Origin: Syntrophus sp963665935
Lineage (GTDB): Bacteria; Desulfobacterota; Syntrophia; Syntrophales; Syntrophaceae
DNA: 64,000 bases
Direction: 5' to 3'
Assembly: GCA_963665935.1 (NCBI GenBank)
Contig: OY762510.1
Coordinates: forward strand, 2,666,001 to 2,730,000
This document shows positions 7,625 through 16,326 of the stretch, piece by piece. The notes beneath the pieces are model-generated. The model saw nothing but the letters and a program-made list of their open reading frames with translations, did not search any database and had not been told where the DNA came from. The stretch's first letter is position 1; each line of letters opens with the position of its first letter. The translations under genes were made by a program, and so were the position numbers.

Positions 7625-10177
7625 TTACAGCCAGACCATTAACCCCATCTCGAAGGGGTGGGTCAGAGACTCGTGATAGGGATAGACCCGCACCCGGTAG
7701 AGCAGTTTACCGCACATCTGCGGGTTCAACTCCAGGTGAAAGAGGCACTCCCGGCCTTCCATCTTTCCCGGTTTCATAGTCAGGATCTGCAGGTTTTTGT
7801 CCTGCCCATTCTTGGAGGCGCGGCCCACGAGCACCTCCACCCGGATGTCCTCCGGGGCCAGGCCGTTCAGGGTGACCGACACGGCGAGGGGGGTGCTTTT
7901 TCCGAAAAGAATCCGTTTTTCGGGCTCGTTCAGGCGGTTCAGACGGACACCATGCCAAGCCTGTCTTACCTTGACCTTCCAGGTGGCGAGGTCATGGGCT
8001 ATGTTGAAGATGCCCCCGGAATAACGCCGCCACTGGCGTGAGGCGGGTCCGTAGAACTTGTTCACATATTCCATGACCATCCGGGTCGAGCTGAAACTCG
8101 GCAGAAGGGTGATGATGGAACGCTTGGCCATGCGTACCCACTCGCTGGAGAACCCCAGTTCGTTGCGGCGGTAATACATGGGGATAACCTGGTCCTGCAG
8201 CAGTTCGTAAAGGTCGCGGCTGTCCTCCTGGTCGCGGCGGGTATCATCGAACGATTCCGGGGCCGGTTTGATGGCCCAGCCGTTGCTGCCGTCGTAGCCC
8301 TCGTCCCACCAGCCGTCGGTGATCGACAGGTTGATCACGCCGTTCATGGCCGCCTTGATGCCGGAGGTCCCGGAAGCTTCCAGGGGGTAGATCGGGGTGT
8401 TCAGCCACACGTCGCAGCCGGAAACGAGGCGGCGGGCCAGGCTTAGGTTGTAGGCTTCCACCATGAGCAGGTTGCCTTCAAATTCCGGCCAGTGGGACAC
8501 CTCGTAGATCCGACGGATGAGTTCCTGGGCGGGCTTGTCCGCTGGATGGGCCTTGCCGGCAAAGATGAAAAGCACAGGCCGATCTGCATCTTTGAGCGTG
8601 GTACGGAGCCAGTCCATATTCTCAAACAGCAGGGTCGCCCGTTTGTAAGTGGCGAATCGGCGGGCAAAGCCAATGGTCAGCACATTGGGATCAAGAGGAT
8701 TGGTGAACTTGAGCATACGCTCCAGACGCGCCACGGAGCCGTAATTGCGCAGGTGCTGATTGGTGACGAGACTGCGTACGGAATGCAGCATCTTGGACTT
8801 CAGGGTCTGGTGTGCGGACCAGAAAAGATGGTCCGGGATAGCCGCGACCTGTTCCCAGAATGCGACATCCGTTCGGTGTCGGCGCCATTCGTAACCCAAC
8901 TGCTGATCAAATAGATCCTGCCAGACCTCGGCCAGGAAGGTGGGAACATGGATGCCGTTGGTGATGTAGTCCATAGGCGACTCTTCCGGGCGGATCTGGG
9001 GCCACATGTCGGACAGGATGCGCGAGGATACGGCTCCATGGATGCGGGACACGCCGTTGTGGTAACGCGATCCGCTCAGTGCCAGTCGAGTCATGTTGAA
9101 TTCCTTGCCGTAGCCGGCGCCGCCCAGTTTCATGAATTCTTCGCGCGGGATTCCAAGATCGTTGCAGACTTCCCGGAAGTAGTCCCAGATCATGTCCTCG
9201 GCGAAGTGGTCGTGACCAGCGGGTACCGGCGTATGGGTGGTGAACACCGTACTGGCCGCCACCACCTCCAGGGCGGCATGGAAGGAGAGTCCCGCCTTTA
9301 CCTTGCGGCGGATTCGTTCCACGATGAGAAAGGCGGCATGCCCTTCGTTGATGTGGAAGACCGTGGGCTTCAATCCCAGTTGCTCCAGGGCGCGCGCCCC
9401 GCCGATGCCCAGCACGATTTCCTGCTGAATGCGGGTGCTTCTATCCCCGCCATAGAGTTGGTGGGTAATATCGCGGTCTTCGGGCCGATTGACGGGCAGA
9501 TCGGTATCCAGCAGAAACAGGCGCACATGGCCGACGTATACCTCCCAGACCTTCACCTCCACCTTGCGGCCGGGCAGTTCAATGGTGATGCAGAGTTCCT
9601 TGCCCTCCTCGTTCAGGGCGGGATGAATCGGCAGATCTTCGAAATCGGAATCGGTATAGGTTGCGATCTGATGGCCGTCGCTGTCGATGCGCTGGGAGAA
9701 GTATCCCTGGCGGTACAGCAGTCCCACCGCTACAAAAGGCAGGCGCAGGTCTGAAGCGGATTTGCAATGGTCGCCGGCCAGGATGCCCAGCCCTCCTGAG
9801 TAAACGGGGAAACTCTCGTGGAAGCCGAACTCGGCACAGAAATAGGCGATCAGATCGCCTGGCTTGAGGTCCAGGGGCATGTCCAGGCACTGGGGCTCTC
9901 TCATGTAGGTGTCAAAGGCCGAGAGGACGCGGTTGTAATTGCCTCTGAAGATGTGATCATCCGCCGCTTCGTTCAACCGTTCCTCATCCACCCGTTTAAG
10001 GAACGCCTTGGGATTGTGCTTCACCTTATCCCAAAGGCCGGAATGGAGGCGGGCGAACAGGGTGCGGGTGGGTTGGTCCCAACTGTACCAGAGATTATCC
10101 GCCAGCTCGGTAAGTCGGGACAAACGCGGCGGGATATGAGGATTGACCTCGATGACAAAGGGGGTGCCGGGATGCAT
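7625..10177 (-). CDS. glgP: Alpha-glucan (glycogen) phosphorylase
   Basis: 850 residues, glycosyltransferase family 35. It releases glucose-1-phosphate from glycogen or other alpha-1,4-glucans using phosphate and pyridoxal phosphate. The N-terminus (residues about 15-120) resembles the DUF3417 domain of the short bacterial/archaeal phosphorylase type. The PLP-site motif EASGTSGIKAAMNGV is present near residue 610, and substrate-side motifs such as FHINEGHAAF and FTTHTPVPAGHD are intact. The start has AAGGA eight bases upstream. It leads an operon with the P-loop protein downstream. Confidence 0.92.
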   Translation of the reverse strand: MHPGTPFVIEVNPHIPPRLSRLTELADNLWYSWDQPTRTLFARLHSGLWDKVKHNPKAFLKRVDEERLNEAADDHIFRGNYNRVLSAFDTYMREPQCLDMPLDLKPGDLIAYFCAEFGFHESFPVYSGGLGILAGDHCKSASDLRLPFVAVGLLYRQGYFSQRIDSDGHQIATYTDSDFEDLPIHPALNEEGKELCITIELPGRKVEVKVWEVYVGHVRLFLLDTDLPVNRPEDRDITHQLYGGDRSTRIQQEIVLGIGGARALEQLGLKPTVFHINEGHAAFLIVERIRRKVKAGLSFHAALEVVAASTVFTTHTPVPAGHDHFAEDMIWDYFREVCNDLGIPREEFMKLGGAGYGKEFNMTRLALSGSRYHNGVSRIHGAVSSRILSDMWPQIRPEESPMDYITNGIHVPTFLAEVWQDLFDQQLGYEWRRHRTDVAFWEQVAAIPDHLFWSAHQTLKSKMLHSVRSLVTNQHLRNYGSVARLERMLKFTNPLDPNVLTIGFARRFATYKRATLLFENMDWLRTTLKDADRPVLFIFAGKAHPADKPAQELIRRIYEVSHWPEFEGNLLMVEAYNLSLARRLVSGCDVWLNTPIYPLEASGTSGIKAAMNGVINLSITDGWWDEGYDGSNGWAIKPAPESFDDTRRDQEDSRDLYELLQDQVIPMYYRRNELGFSSEWVRMAKRSIITLLPSFSSTRMVMEYVNKFYGPASRQWRRYSGGIFNIAHDLATWKVKVRQAWHGVRLNRLNEPEKRILFGKSTPLAVSVTLNGLAPEDIRVEVLVGRASKNGQDKNLQILTMKPGKMEGRECLFHLELNPQMCGKLLYRVRVYPYHESLTHPFEMGLMVWL

Positions 10178-10543
10178 GGGACGCTTCCTTTCCGAATGGC
10201 AAGGGACGAGTTACAGGTTGTCATGTTGTTTCCGCACCTGGAGCGCACGGGAACAAATTCCTTGCCACCTGCTCAGTCTAGTGAAATACTTGATTGCGTC
10301 TTTAAACTCTGTGATGAATTCCTTGCTTTCAATCAAGGCGGGAATTGATATGGACTTGATCGTGATAAAAACGATAGTTCGCGGACGTTTATATGAAATA
10401 GGGTTATGTGTCAAGAATATTTTGATCCTATAATGATAAAAATTCTGTTGCCTGTCTTTGTGATATGGGGAAATTCTGCTGGCCGTGTTTTGAGATAAAT
10501 CCATTCCTTATTGAAATAATTATAACCGAAAAATGGGGAAAAC
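10178..10543. other. Divergent promoter region between glgP and the rhodanese gene
   Basis: 366 bases without a gene, AT-rich in the right half. It must hold promoters in both directions. For the rhodanese gene a perfect TATAAT lies at 10429-10434, but its -35 is poor. No terminator or RNA gene is seen. Confidence 0.4.
10388..10414 (-). promoter_or_regulatory. Candidate glgP promoter
   Basis: On the minus strand a perfect TTGACA (10409-10414) is followed after 15 bases by TATAAA (10388-10393). The spacer is short, so confidence is modest. Confidence 0.3.
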
Positions 10544-10891
10544 ATGAAAAAAATTCGTTTCCTGGCATTGATGATGATAACGGTTGCCGGTCTTGTAACG
10601 CCGATTTTCGGCAGGGATATGATCACGCCTCTCATGATTGACGTGCGGACGGAGGAAGAATGGAATAACGGTCATCTTGAAGGTGCGGTGTTGATCCCCT
10701 ACGGGCAGATCGAAGAGAAAATCGGGTCCGTAACCGAAGACAAATCTCGGAAGATCTATTTGTACTGCAGAACCGGAAGGCGGGCACAGATCGCCAAGGA
10801 AACCCTTGAAAAACAGGGATACAAAGATGTCGTCAATCTTGGCTCGCTTGAAAATGCCGCCCGGGTCCTCAAGGTCAAAATCGTGAGATAA
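10544..10891 (+). CDS. Periplasmic rhodanese-like single-domain protein
   Basis: 115 residues. An N-terminal signal peptide (charged MKKIR then a hydrophobic stretch, probable cleavage near residue 23) directs it to the periplasm. A single rhodanese domain follows, with IDVRTEEEWNNGHL and the catalytic-loop Cys75 in YLYCRTGRRA. Such proteins (PspE type) transfer sulfane sulfur or bind metal/oxyanions; the physiological substrate is not known. The start follows a GGGGA six bases upstream. It stands alone, with convergent genes after it. Confidence 0.85.
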   Translation: MKKIRFLALMMITVAGLVTPIFGRDMITPLMIDVRTEEEWNNGHLEGAVLIPYGQIEEKIGSVTEDKSRKIYLYCRTGRRAQIAKETLEKQGYKDVVNLGSLENAARVLKVKIVR

Positions 10892-10959
10892 GCTGCATCC
10901 ACCGCCCTCCCGGATTCTATCGTGGAACAGTGCGCCCGAAAGGCGACGCCGGACGAAGA

Positions 10960-11205
10960 TCAGGAAAAACAATCCGGAGAGGTTTGATTGACGATATAGT
11001 TTTCAAGAATCATTCGATCGCGGTCGCCGTGCAGACGGCTCAACAACTGGCGCAAAAAGATTTTTTCGTCATCGGTGGTCAGGAAGGATTGGAGGGCATC
11101 ATCGATTCCATCGGTCACAATATCAAAGGCCGTCATAAAATCGGAAATGTTGGCGGGAAGTTCCTTGATAAGGGATTTGATCTTTTCTCTTTCTTCAGTT
11201 GTCAT
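10960..11205 (-). CDS. Small conserved-looking protein, function unknown
   Basis: 81 residues, mostly charged and predicted helical, with no signal or membrane segment. Its ATG overlaps the stop codon of the upstream VOC gene by four bases, so it is very likely translated and works with or is co-regulated with that protein. I do not recognise the family. Confidence 0.6.
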   Translation of the reverse strand: MTTEEREKIKSLIKELPANISDFMTAFDIVTDGIDDALQSFLTTDDEKIFLRQLLSRLHGDRDRMILENYIVNQTSPDCFS

Positions 11206-11801
11206 GCTTTTTCGGTCTCCAACGCCACCTTATCAATTTCTTTCATCAACTCTTTGAGTTCCTCACGATCCAGGTCCAGTCTGAATTTTCCGCCCCCGGG
11301 ATGGGAAAAGACAAGGGTTGCGCCGATGTCCGTTTTCTCCACCTGCCACTTCGTTTCCTCGGGGAGTTTTACCGCTTCGGACAGCCAGTCCCTGGGATCA
11401 AATTCGGCAATCTGGATCAGGACGCCAAAGGCATGGCGGGGATGGATGAAGATCTCCTTCCATATCGTTCCGTAATACTCGTTATGACCAAAGAAGGGAA
11501 TGCCTTTTCCCTCCAGGTGTTTCATGGTTTTGTGGAGATCCGGCGTCTGGAGGGTGATATGGTGAACCCCTCCTTCTTCCTTGTTCTTCAGGAAACCATC
11601 GAGAAAACTTCCCCTTCCTGTGGGGGAGATAATCTCCAAACGGGACAAGTCACCCAGGGAAAACAGTTGCCAGAAGTATTTCATCTGGGGGGGGCCCATT
11701 GAGCCGACGCAGGCAACCGCTCCCAGGAGATCCCGGAAAAAATGTTCCGCTTTCTTCTGGTCTCTTACCGCAATGGATACATGGTCGATCCTTGAAATCA
11801 A
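11202..11801 (-). CDS. VOC (glyoxalase/methylmalonyl-CoA epimerase-like) family protein
   Basis: 199 residues. The N-terminal MISRIDHVSIAVRDQKKAEHFFRDLLG is the typical first half of a vicinal-oxygen-chelate fold metal site (His7), and GGVHHITLQTPDLHKTMKHLEGKGI gives the second metal His. Length is above the 130-150 of plain methylmalonyl-CoA epimerases, with an extra C-terminal Glu/Lys-rich helix of about 40 residues. It could be a CoA-ester epimerase or another VOC enzyme; no reaction is certain. The start is TTG at 11801 with GGAGG seven bases upstream. Confidence 0.75.
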   Translation of the reverse strand: MISRIDHVSIAVRDQKKAEHFFRDLLGAVACVGSMGPPQMKYFWQLFSLGDLSRLEIISPTGRGSFLDGFLKNKEEGGVHHITLQTPDLHKTMKHLEGKGIPFFGHNEYYGTIWKEIFIHPRHAFGVLIQIAEFDPRDWLSEAVKLPEETKWQVEKTDIGATLVFSHPGGGKFRLDLDREELKELMKEIDKVALETEKA

Positions 11802-12039
11802 TATCTTTCCTCCCTGTTAGCGCTCTTTTCGTGCCATATAGGACGGATACTTGACGGTTTCGTACTTCTCAAAAATCGCCGGTTTCAATGTCCCGGTCCG
11901 TATTTGTTTCATCCTTCGGCGGTTTACCGAATCTCATGTAATCAGATTAAGAATTTTATACATGAAATCAGTGTAAAAGGAAGGGTGAATTTTTAATAAG
12001 CGTTCTTTCCGGGAGGATCGCTCCGATAGGTTTGTAAGC

Positions 12040-12055
12040 TGGTACGGCATTTGCT
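12040..12055 (+). promoter_or_regulatory. Sigma-54-like promoter ahead of a perfect hairpin
   Basis: TGGTAC, five bases, then TTGCT; the GG and GC pairs are ten bases apart. The predicted start near 12067 lies 21 bases before a perfect hairpin, and no reading frame follows. It may drive a small RNA. Confidence 0.45.
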
Positions 12056-12087
12056 AGGAACTAGATCAAGCATCGTTCATCTTCTTG

Positions 12088-12126
12088 GTGGTCCTGACCG
12101 TAGCCAGCCACTACGGTCAGGACCAC
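12088..12126. repeat. Perfect 16-bp inverted repeat with 7-base loop
   Basis: The arms GTGGTCCTGACCGTAG and CTACGGTCAGGACCAC match perfectly around CCAGCCA. No T-run follows on either side, so it is not an ordinary intrinsic terminator. The downstream strand carries a C-rich CCTCCTCC stretch. Confidence 0.8.
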
Positions 12127-12321
12127 ACTCCTAACATCCTCCTCCTGTCAATATCTGTCGAATCCACTGAGTCGAATTTTATTCTTCGAAATCAGACGTT
12201 TGTCGCCATAGCATCGCTTCTGACAAAGAAAGCATGCAGACAACAAATTCCCTTTTAGATTATGGTGATAAAGGTATTCGTTACAGTACAGTAAGTTAAA
12301 TCACAGGAATATAAGCCATAC

Positions 12322-12337
12322 TGGTATTCGCTTTGCT
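12322..12337 (+). promoter_or_regulatory. Sigma-54-like promoter upstream of the minor pilin operon
   Basis: TGGTAT, TCGCT, TTGCT with the required ten-base gap between GG and GC. It is about 275 bases before fimT, leaving a long leader. Pilin genes are often under PilR/sigma-54 control, which supports it; a TATAAT overlapping its right end is an alternative. Confidence 0.4.
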
Positions 12338-12610
12338 TATAATATCTGTACAAATTGCAAATTGATGTTCAAGCTAAAATGAAGAAGGTGTAATTACTTG
12401 CGGAATATTTCGACGCTTTTCGCCTCCTCGCTTCGATTGAATTTACCGCTCGATTCCAGTTACTTCTCGCCTTCCAGTCATAAGAATTGACGCTGGGTCA
12501 ATTTTTTAAAAAATAATTGACGCTCCCAGGCACACAGGGGTGTCTATGCCATTGAATAAAAGAATCTTCATTGTAGGAACGAAAAAACCGCTGCGTTCAG
12601 GGGAAATAGA

Positions 12611-13063
12611 ATGACAAAATGTACGGTAAAAGGATTCTCGCTGATTGAGGTGGTCGTCGTTATTGCCTTGATGGCGATTATAGCGGCCTTTGTCGCTCCG
12701 AACTTCATGAACATGATGGTCCAGCGCAGGTTGAACGGGGCTGCCCGCCAGATCATGTCCGAGTTGATGAATGCGAGGATGCAGGCGGTCAGCCAGCAAA
12801 ATGCGTTCAAAATAAGCTTCCCCAGTAATCACGAGTATACGATCCTGGATGACGACGATAACGATGGCGTCGCAGATACCGGTGAATCTATCCAGACAAA
12901 AGATATCCAGTCGGATTATTACGACGTGACTTTGAACAGTACGGCAAACGTGATTTTTTCCGGCAGGGGAACTGCCAACTTGGCCACGATCACGGTTTCG
13001 AATTCTGCCGGTTCGAAAAATGTCAATGTCGAGATCACCGGCTATGTCAAGATCGCGAATTGA
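12611..13063 (+). CDS. fimT: Type IV minor pilin, FimT/GspH-like
   Basis: 150 residues. A type III signal (short positive leader, then G/FSLIEVVVVIALMAIIAAFV) marks a prepilin processed after Gly8 by prepilin peptidase. The following region and the C-terminal beta-rich part resemble GspH/FimT pseudopilins. An acidic DDDDNDGVADTGE stretch near residue 80 could bind calcium. First of four minor pilin genes in one orientation; probably part of the pilus tip or assembly-priming complex. Confidence 0.8.
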   Translation: MTKCTVKGFSLIEVVVVIALMAIIAAFVAPNFMNMMVQRRLNGAARQIMSELMNARMQAVSQQNAFKISFPSNHEYTILDDDDNDGVADTGESIQTKDIQSDYYDVTLNSTANVIFSGRGTANLATITVSNSAGSKNVNVEITGYVKIAN

Positions 13064-13119
13064 TGCAATTTCGGGAATAAAACTTTAAAGCCTACGGAAT
13101 CATAGGGGGAATGACAATA

Positions 13120-13524
13120 ATGCCATCGTCAATTATCAATAAACGCGGATTTACCCTGATCGAAATTATGGTTGCAATGTTTTTTCTGTTGACGGCCCTG
13201 CTGGGATTGCCCTCTTTAACCACTTCAGTCGTGAAGGGAAATGCTTTCAGTAAGATGACAACCATGGCGAATAGCCTGGCAAAAAGCAAGATAGAAGAAT
13301 TGAAAGGTTATAATTATGACGACCTTTCCGCCGGCAGTGTGACCGATTACGCGACGACGAGCGGTGCCGTCAGTTCAACGCAGACGGGCACATTCTATAC
13401 GAGAACCTATACCGTTGTCGATGATTCACCGGCGGTAAACATGAAAAACGTCACGGTGCAGGTCGGTTGGTCAATGAACGGAACAAGTCACAACGTGTCA
13501 ACTTCAACAATTGTCAGCCGCTGA
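13120..13524 (+). CDS. pilV: Type IV minor pilin, PilV-like
   Basis: 134 residues from the ATG at 13120, which has GGGGGA about nine bases upstream; an in-frame ATG at 13111 is too close to that ribosome site. The prepilin cleavage motif is G/FTLIEIMVAMFFLLTALLG, with a PilV/GspI-like N-terminal helix, and the body is Thr/Ser-rich and beta. It lies between the FimT-like and PilW-like genes in the order usual for minor pilin clusters. Confidence 0.75.
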   Translation: MPSSIINKRGFTLIEIMVAMFFLLTALLGLPSLTTSVVKGNAFSKMTTMANSLAKSKIEELKGYNYDDLSAGSVTDYATTSGAVSSTQTGTFYTRTYTVVDDSPAVNMKNVTVQVGWSMNGTSHNVSTSTIVSR

Positions 13525-13545
13525 GGATGAGAAAAGAGATTTTTT

Positions 13546-14169
13546 ATGGGGAATGCAACAAAGGATATGTTGAAAGAATTTCATGGCGATCGGAAAGGGA
13601 TAAGAGGTTTTACGCTGATAGAATTGCTCGTTTCCCTGGTCATCGGCTTGGTTGTCCTTTACGGACTTTACGATCTCTTTGCGTTTCAGCAAAAGACTTA
13701 CAGCGTCCAGGAGCGGGTTGTTGAAATGCAGCAGAGCACACGTGCCGCCATGGATATGATGGAAACGGAACTCTGCATGGCTGGTTATAATCCGGCAAAT
13801 TTGTCTTCCACTTCAATCGGCATAACAAGCGCTTCCGCCAATTCCATCACCTTCAAGCAGGATCTGAATGGAAACGGAGATGTTACTGGAGCTAATGAAA
13901 ATATTACTTACAGCTATGATTCTGCGAATTCGCGGATTACCCGAAACACGGGGAGTGGGGCAGTCTCTTTAGCGGAAAATGTCGAGGCCCTGAATTTTTC
14001 CTATTATGATGCCAATGGGGCGACAACAACAACCCCTGCCAATATAAAAAAAATTAAAATAGCAATGCGCAGCCGAACCTCCCGCCAAGATCCGGCTTAC
14101 GCAGTAAATAACGGTTATCGAACCTTTACGTTGAGTTGTTTCGTGATTCCCAGAAATCTTGCTTATTAA
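13546..14169 (+). CDS. pilW: Type IV minor pilin, PilW-like
   Basis: 207 residues. A longer-than-usual leader of about 20 residues ends in G/FTLIELLVSLVIGLVVLYGLYDLF, the prepilin peptidase site and membrane helix. QQSTRAAMDMMETELCMAGYNP following the helix is typical of PilW. The C-terminal half is beta-rich with Asn/Gly/Asp turns. It probably works with the neighbouring PilV- and PilX-like proteins in the pilus tip complex. Confidence 0.8.
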   Translation: MGNATKDMLKEFHGDRKGIRGFTLIELLVSLVIGLVVLYGLYDLFAFQQKTYSVQERVVEMQQSTRAAMDMMETELCMAGYNPANLSSTSIGITSASANSITFKQDLNGNGDVTGANENITYSYDSANSRITRNTGSGAVSLAENVEALNFSYYDANGATTTTPANIKKIKIAMRSRTSRQDPAYAVNNGYRTFTLSCFVIPRNLAY

Positions 14170-14190
14170 GTCAAAAACAGGAGTATCTAC

Positions 14191-15429
14191 GTGAAAAAAA
14201 ACAATCCTCTGATGGCATGTTGGAACAATGAAAAAGGGATGGTGCTCATTGTTGCGTTATTGGTTGCGGCGGTCCTGATTATTCTGGGAACGACGGCGCT
14301 CATGACGACCTCAACGGATCTCAAGATCAGCAATGTCAGCAAACAGAGCGATAAGGCCTTTTACAGTGCGGAAGCCGGTCTTGAAGAGGCTCGGGGCCGG
14401 ATGAAGGCCAATCATACCAGTTCGAGTCGCATTGATGATGCGAATCCGACGGATACAGGCTGGATGTATTTTATCGGAACCGAGAGCAAGAGCCAGGCAT
14501 TGGGATTCAACAGCGGCAACACTCTGCATTCGCGCACGGCAAGCCTCCAGACATCTCTGGGATATACGGTAGCCATCAAACATCAGACGGATTCTTCGGG
14601 CAACATCCTGTACTGGGGAGATACCGATGGCGATGGAAGCTGCGAAAGGAACACTTCAACCGGCCGGAATATCTATCTGGTGAGAAGTTATGGGGTATAT
14701 TCCGGGGCGCAAAGAGCGATCGAAGCGGAAATAGCCAGGGTCCCGCCTATAACGGCTCCCGGCGCTCTTTATGTCGAGGCGACGACGACCATCCAGGGAA
14801 CCAGCACCAATGTCATCGGCCTGGATCAGTGCGGCGGCGCCAATGTGCCGGGTGTTGTCACGACCTTGGCCGCATCGACGGTCAGTAAAACGGGAAATCC
14901 GACGGTATCCGGTTCGACTTCTACAACCTGGAGCGTCCAGGGTGGCGCCACCAATATGGATGTCCAGTCTATCGTTGACAGTTGGAAAGGATCGGCCAAT
15001 TATGTCTACAATAAAGTCAGTGCAACGGACACCGGGATGAACTGGGGAACGCCGACCTTAGGAGCGACCCTGCAGAATGCATCGTCGTGCAGTGTCAGCA
15101 ATGTGGTCTATTACAACACAAGCAATGGCACGAACTTCACAGACATCAGACTGACCGGCGGCAGTTCCGGCTGCGGGGTCCTCGTTGTCGAAGGGGACTT
15201 GGAGATTCATGGTAACTTCACCTGGTACGGCGTCATTCTTGTCTCTGGTTCCATTACTTATGCCGGCGGCGGCAATAAGAACATTACCGGGGCGGTTATT
15301 GCCGGGGGCTCCGTGGATGCGGATCTCGTCGGCGGCAATGCCAATATTGTTTATTGCAGTTCCGCAATCAGCGACCAGACGGTTAATCAGCCTCTAAAGC
15401 GTTTGAGTTGGAAATTGATGGGACAATAG
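14191..15429 (+). CDS. pilX: Type IV pilus assembly protein, PilX-like
   Basis: 412 residues, GTG start with ACAGGAG about nine bases upstream. The N-terminus NEKGMVLIVALLVAAVLIILG and the downstream YSAEAGLEEARG match the PilX N-terminal domain found in the minor pilin sets that carry PilX. It is two to three times longer than PilX of Neisseria or Pseudomonas; the extra part is a Ser/Thr/Gly-rich region likely folding as beta repeats and ending in GGGNKNITGAVIAGGSVDADL. Last gene of the cluster; no pilY1 or major pilin gene follows. Confidence 0.7.
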   Translation: MKKNNPLMACWNNEKGMVLIVALLVAAVLIILGTTALMTTSTDLKISNVSKQSDKAFYSAEAGLEEARGRMKANHTSSSRIDDANPTDTGWMYFIGTESKSQALGFNSGNTLHSRTASLQTSLGYTVAIKHQTDSSGNILYWGDTDGDGSCERNTSTGRNIYLVRSYGVYSGAQRAIEAEIARVPPITAPGALYVEATTTIQGTSTNVIGLDQCGGANVPGVVTTLAASTVSKTGNPTVSGSTSTTWSVQGGATNMDVQSIVDSWKGSANYVYNKVSATDTGMNWGTPTLGATLQNASSCSVSNVVYYNTSNGTNFTDIRLTGGSSGCGVLVVEGDLEIHGNFTWYGVILVSGSITYAGGGNKNITGAVIAGGSVDADLVGGNANIVYCSSAISDQTVNQPLKRLSWKLMGQ

Positions 15430-15441
15430 GTCTCTCTGAGT

Positions 15442-15987
15442 TTATTTATCCCACCATCCTGCCGGCAGCTTACCTTTGTTCTTCTGGGTTACCTCATCGG
15501 TAAGCTGATAGATTTTTTCGGAAATCTTTCTGATTTCCTCTTTAATCTTTTCTTTGGCATTGCTGTCTCCGGCGCTCGTAGCCTGTCTCTGTTTTTCCAG
15601 CAGTCGATCCAGCTCGGCTGTCATCTGATCCTTCTTGTCCTTATAGGCCTTTAAATCAACGGCTTCCTCTTTTTCTACCGTTCCGGTTTTTTGCTCCTCG
15701 GGTGAGGTTTGCACCTTCGGGACCTTCTGCTCGGCGGTTCTGCGGAACGAACTTTCATCCGATGTCCTCGACCCCTCTTTTAATTCTTCAATCTTCTGAA
15801 CTTCATCCTTGCTGATCCCGATCATCCCTTGAGGGACGAAGAGATAAAGTTCATTGCCCTGCTCGCGGTAAAAAGTGGCTTGCAAATGGCCGCCGTTGTG
15901 AAGGTGAATAAGATAATCCGCTTCACTGAGGGCCGGGAGCATTAAAGAAAAAACAATCAGGAAATACGATATCAAATGTTTATTCAT
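15442..15987 (-). CDS. Exported coiled-coil protein of unknown function
   Basis: 181 residues. A signal peptide (MNKHLISYFLIVFSLMLPALSEA) is followed by a short domain of about 35 residues (DYLIHLHNGGHLQATFYREQ) that looks like the small beta 'x-HLxNGG' segments common in deltaproteobacterial exported proteins. A Glu/Lys-rich linker and a coiled-coil (about residues 115-165) follow. It converges on the pilin operon. No function is assigned. Confidence 0.65.
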   Translation of the reverse strand: MNKHLISYFLIVFSLMLPALSEADYLIHLHNGGHLQATFYREQGNELYLFVPQGMIGISKDEVQKIEELKEGSRTSDESSFRRTAEQKVPKVQTSPEEQKTGTVEKEEAVDLKAYKDKKDQMTAELDRLLEKQRQATSAGDSNAKEKIKEEIRKISEKIYQLTDEVTQKNKGKLPAGWWDK

Positions 15988-16153
15988 GGTTGTTCACCCA
16001 TCAAGGAACCCTTCCTGAAATTAGTGAAAAAACAATATCAAAGTCCTATCAGAAAATCAATTTCCTGAGTGGACGCAGGGCGGCGTCTGAATGTTACAGG
16101 TTCTTGCTGGTATATGTTCCGTAGTCGATCAGTATTGTTTTTCTCTTAAACTG

Positions 16154-16169
16154 TGGCACTATAATTGCC
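16154..16169 (+). promoter_or_regulatory. Strong sigma-54 promoter
   Basis: TGGCAC-TATAA-TTGC is a full match to the -24/-12 consensus, with GG and GC ten bases apart. The predicted start is near 16180, about 145 bases before the small gene at 16327. It is the best sigma-54 site in the window. Confidence 0.7.
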
Positions 16170-16326
16170 GTTAGGCGATTCGATCCTGAGAAATACAAAC
16201 ATTCACCTGAATCGCACGGTGCAAGAAGCAAAAGGGAGCTCTCAGCTGATGAGGATTCCATGTTCTATCTGGTAACCCGGTACTTCAACAAGAAATGAAT
16301 TGTATGACCATGTGAAGGGGAAAGCT

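Larger units (their letters stand above)
11802..12610. other. Long AT-rich intergenic region upstream of the pilin genes
   Basis: 809 bases with no credible gene in any frame. It contains two sigma-54-like promoters reading rightward (12040-12055 and 12322-12337), a perfect 16-bp hairpin (12088-12126) and a pair of AATTGACGCT direct repeats 30 bases apart (12485-12494 and 12515-12524). The rest is low-GC sequence where nothing else is recognised. Confidence 0.5.

Noticed and set aside
11822..11836. Sigma-54 site before the VOC gene
   Set aside because: The -24 half is perfect (TGGCACG) but the -12 is GAGC and the start would fall in the ribosome site.
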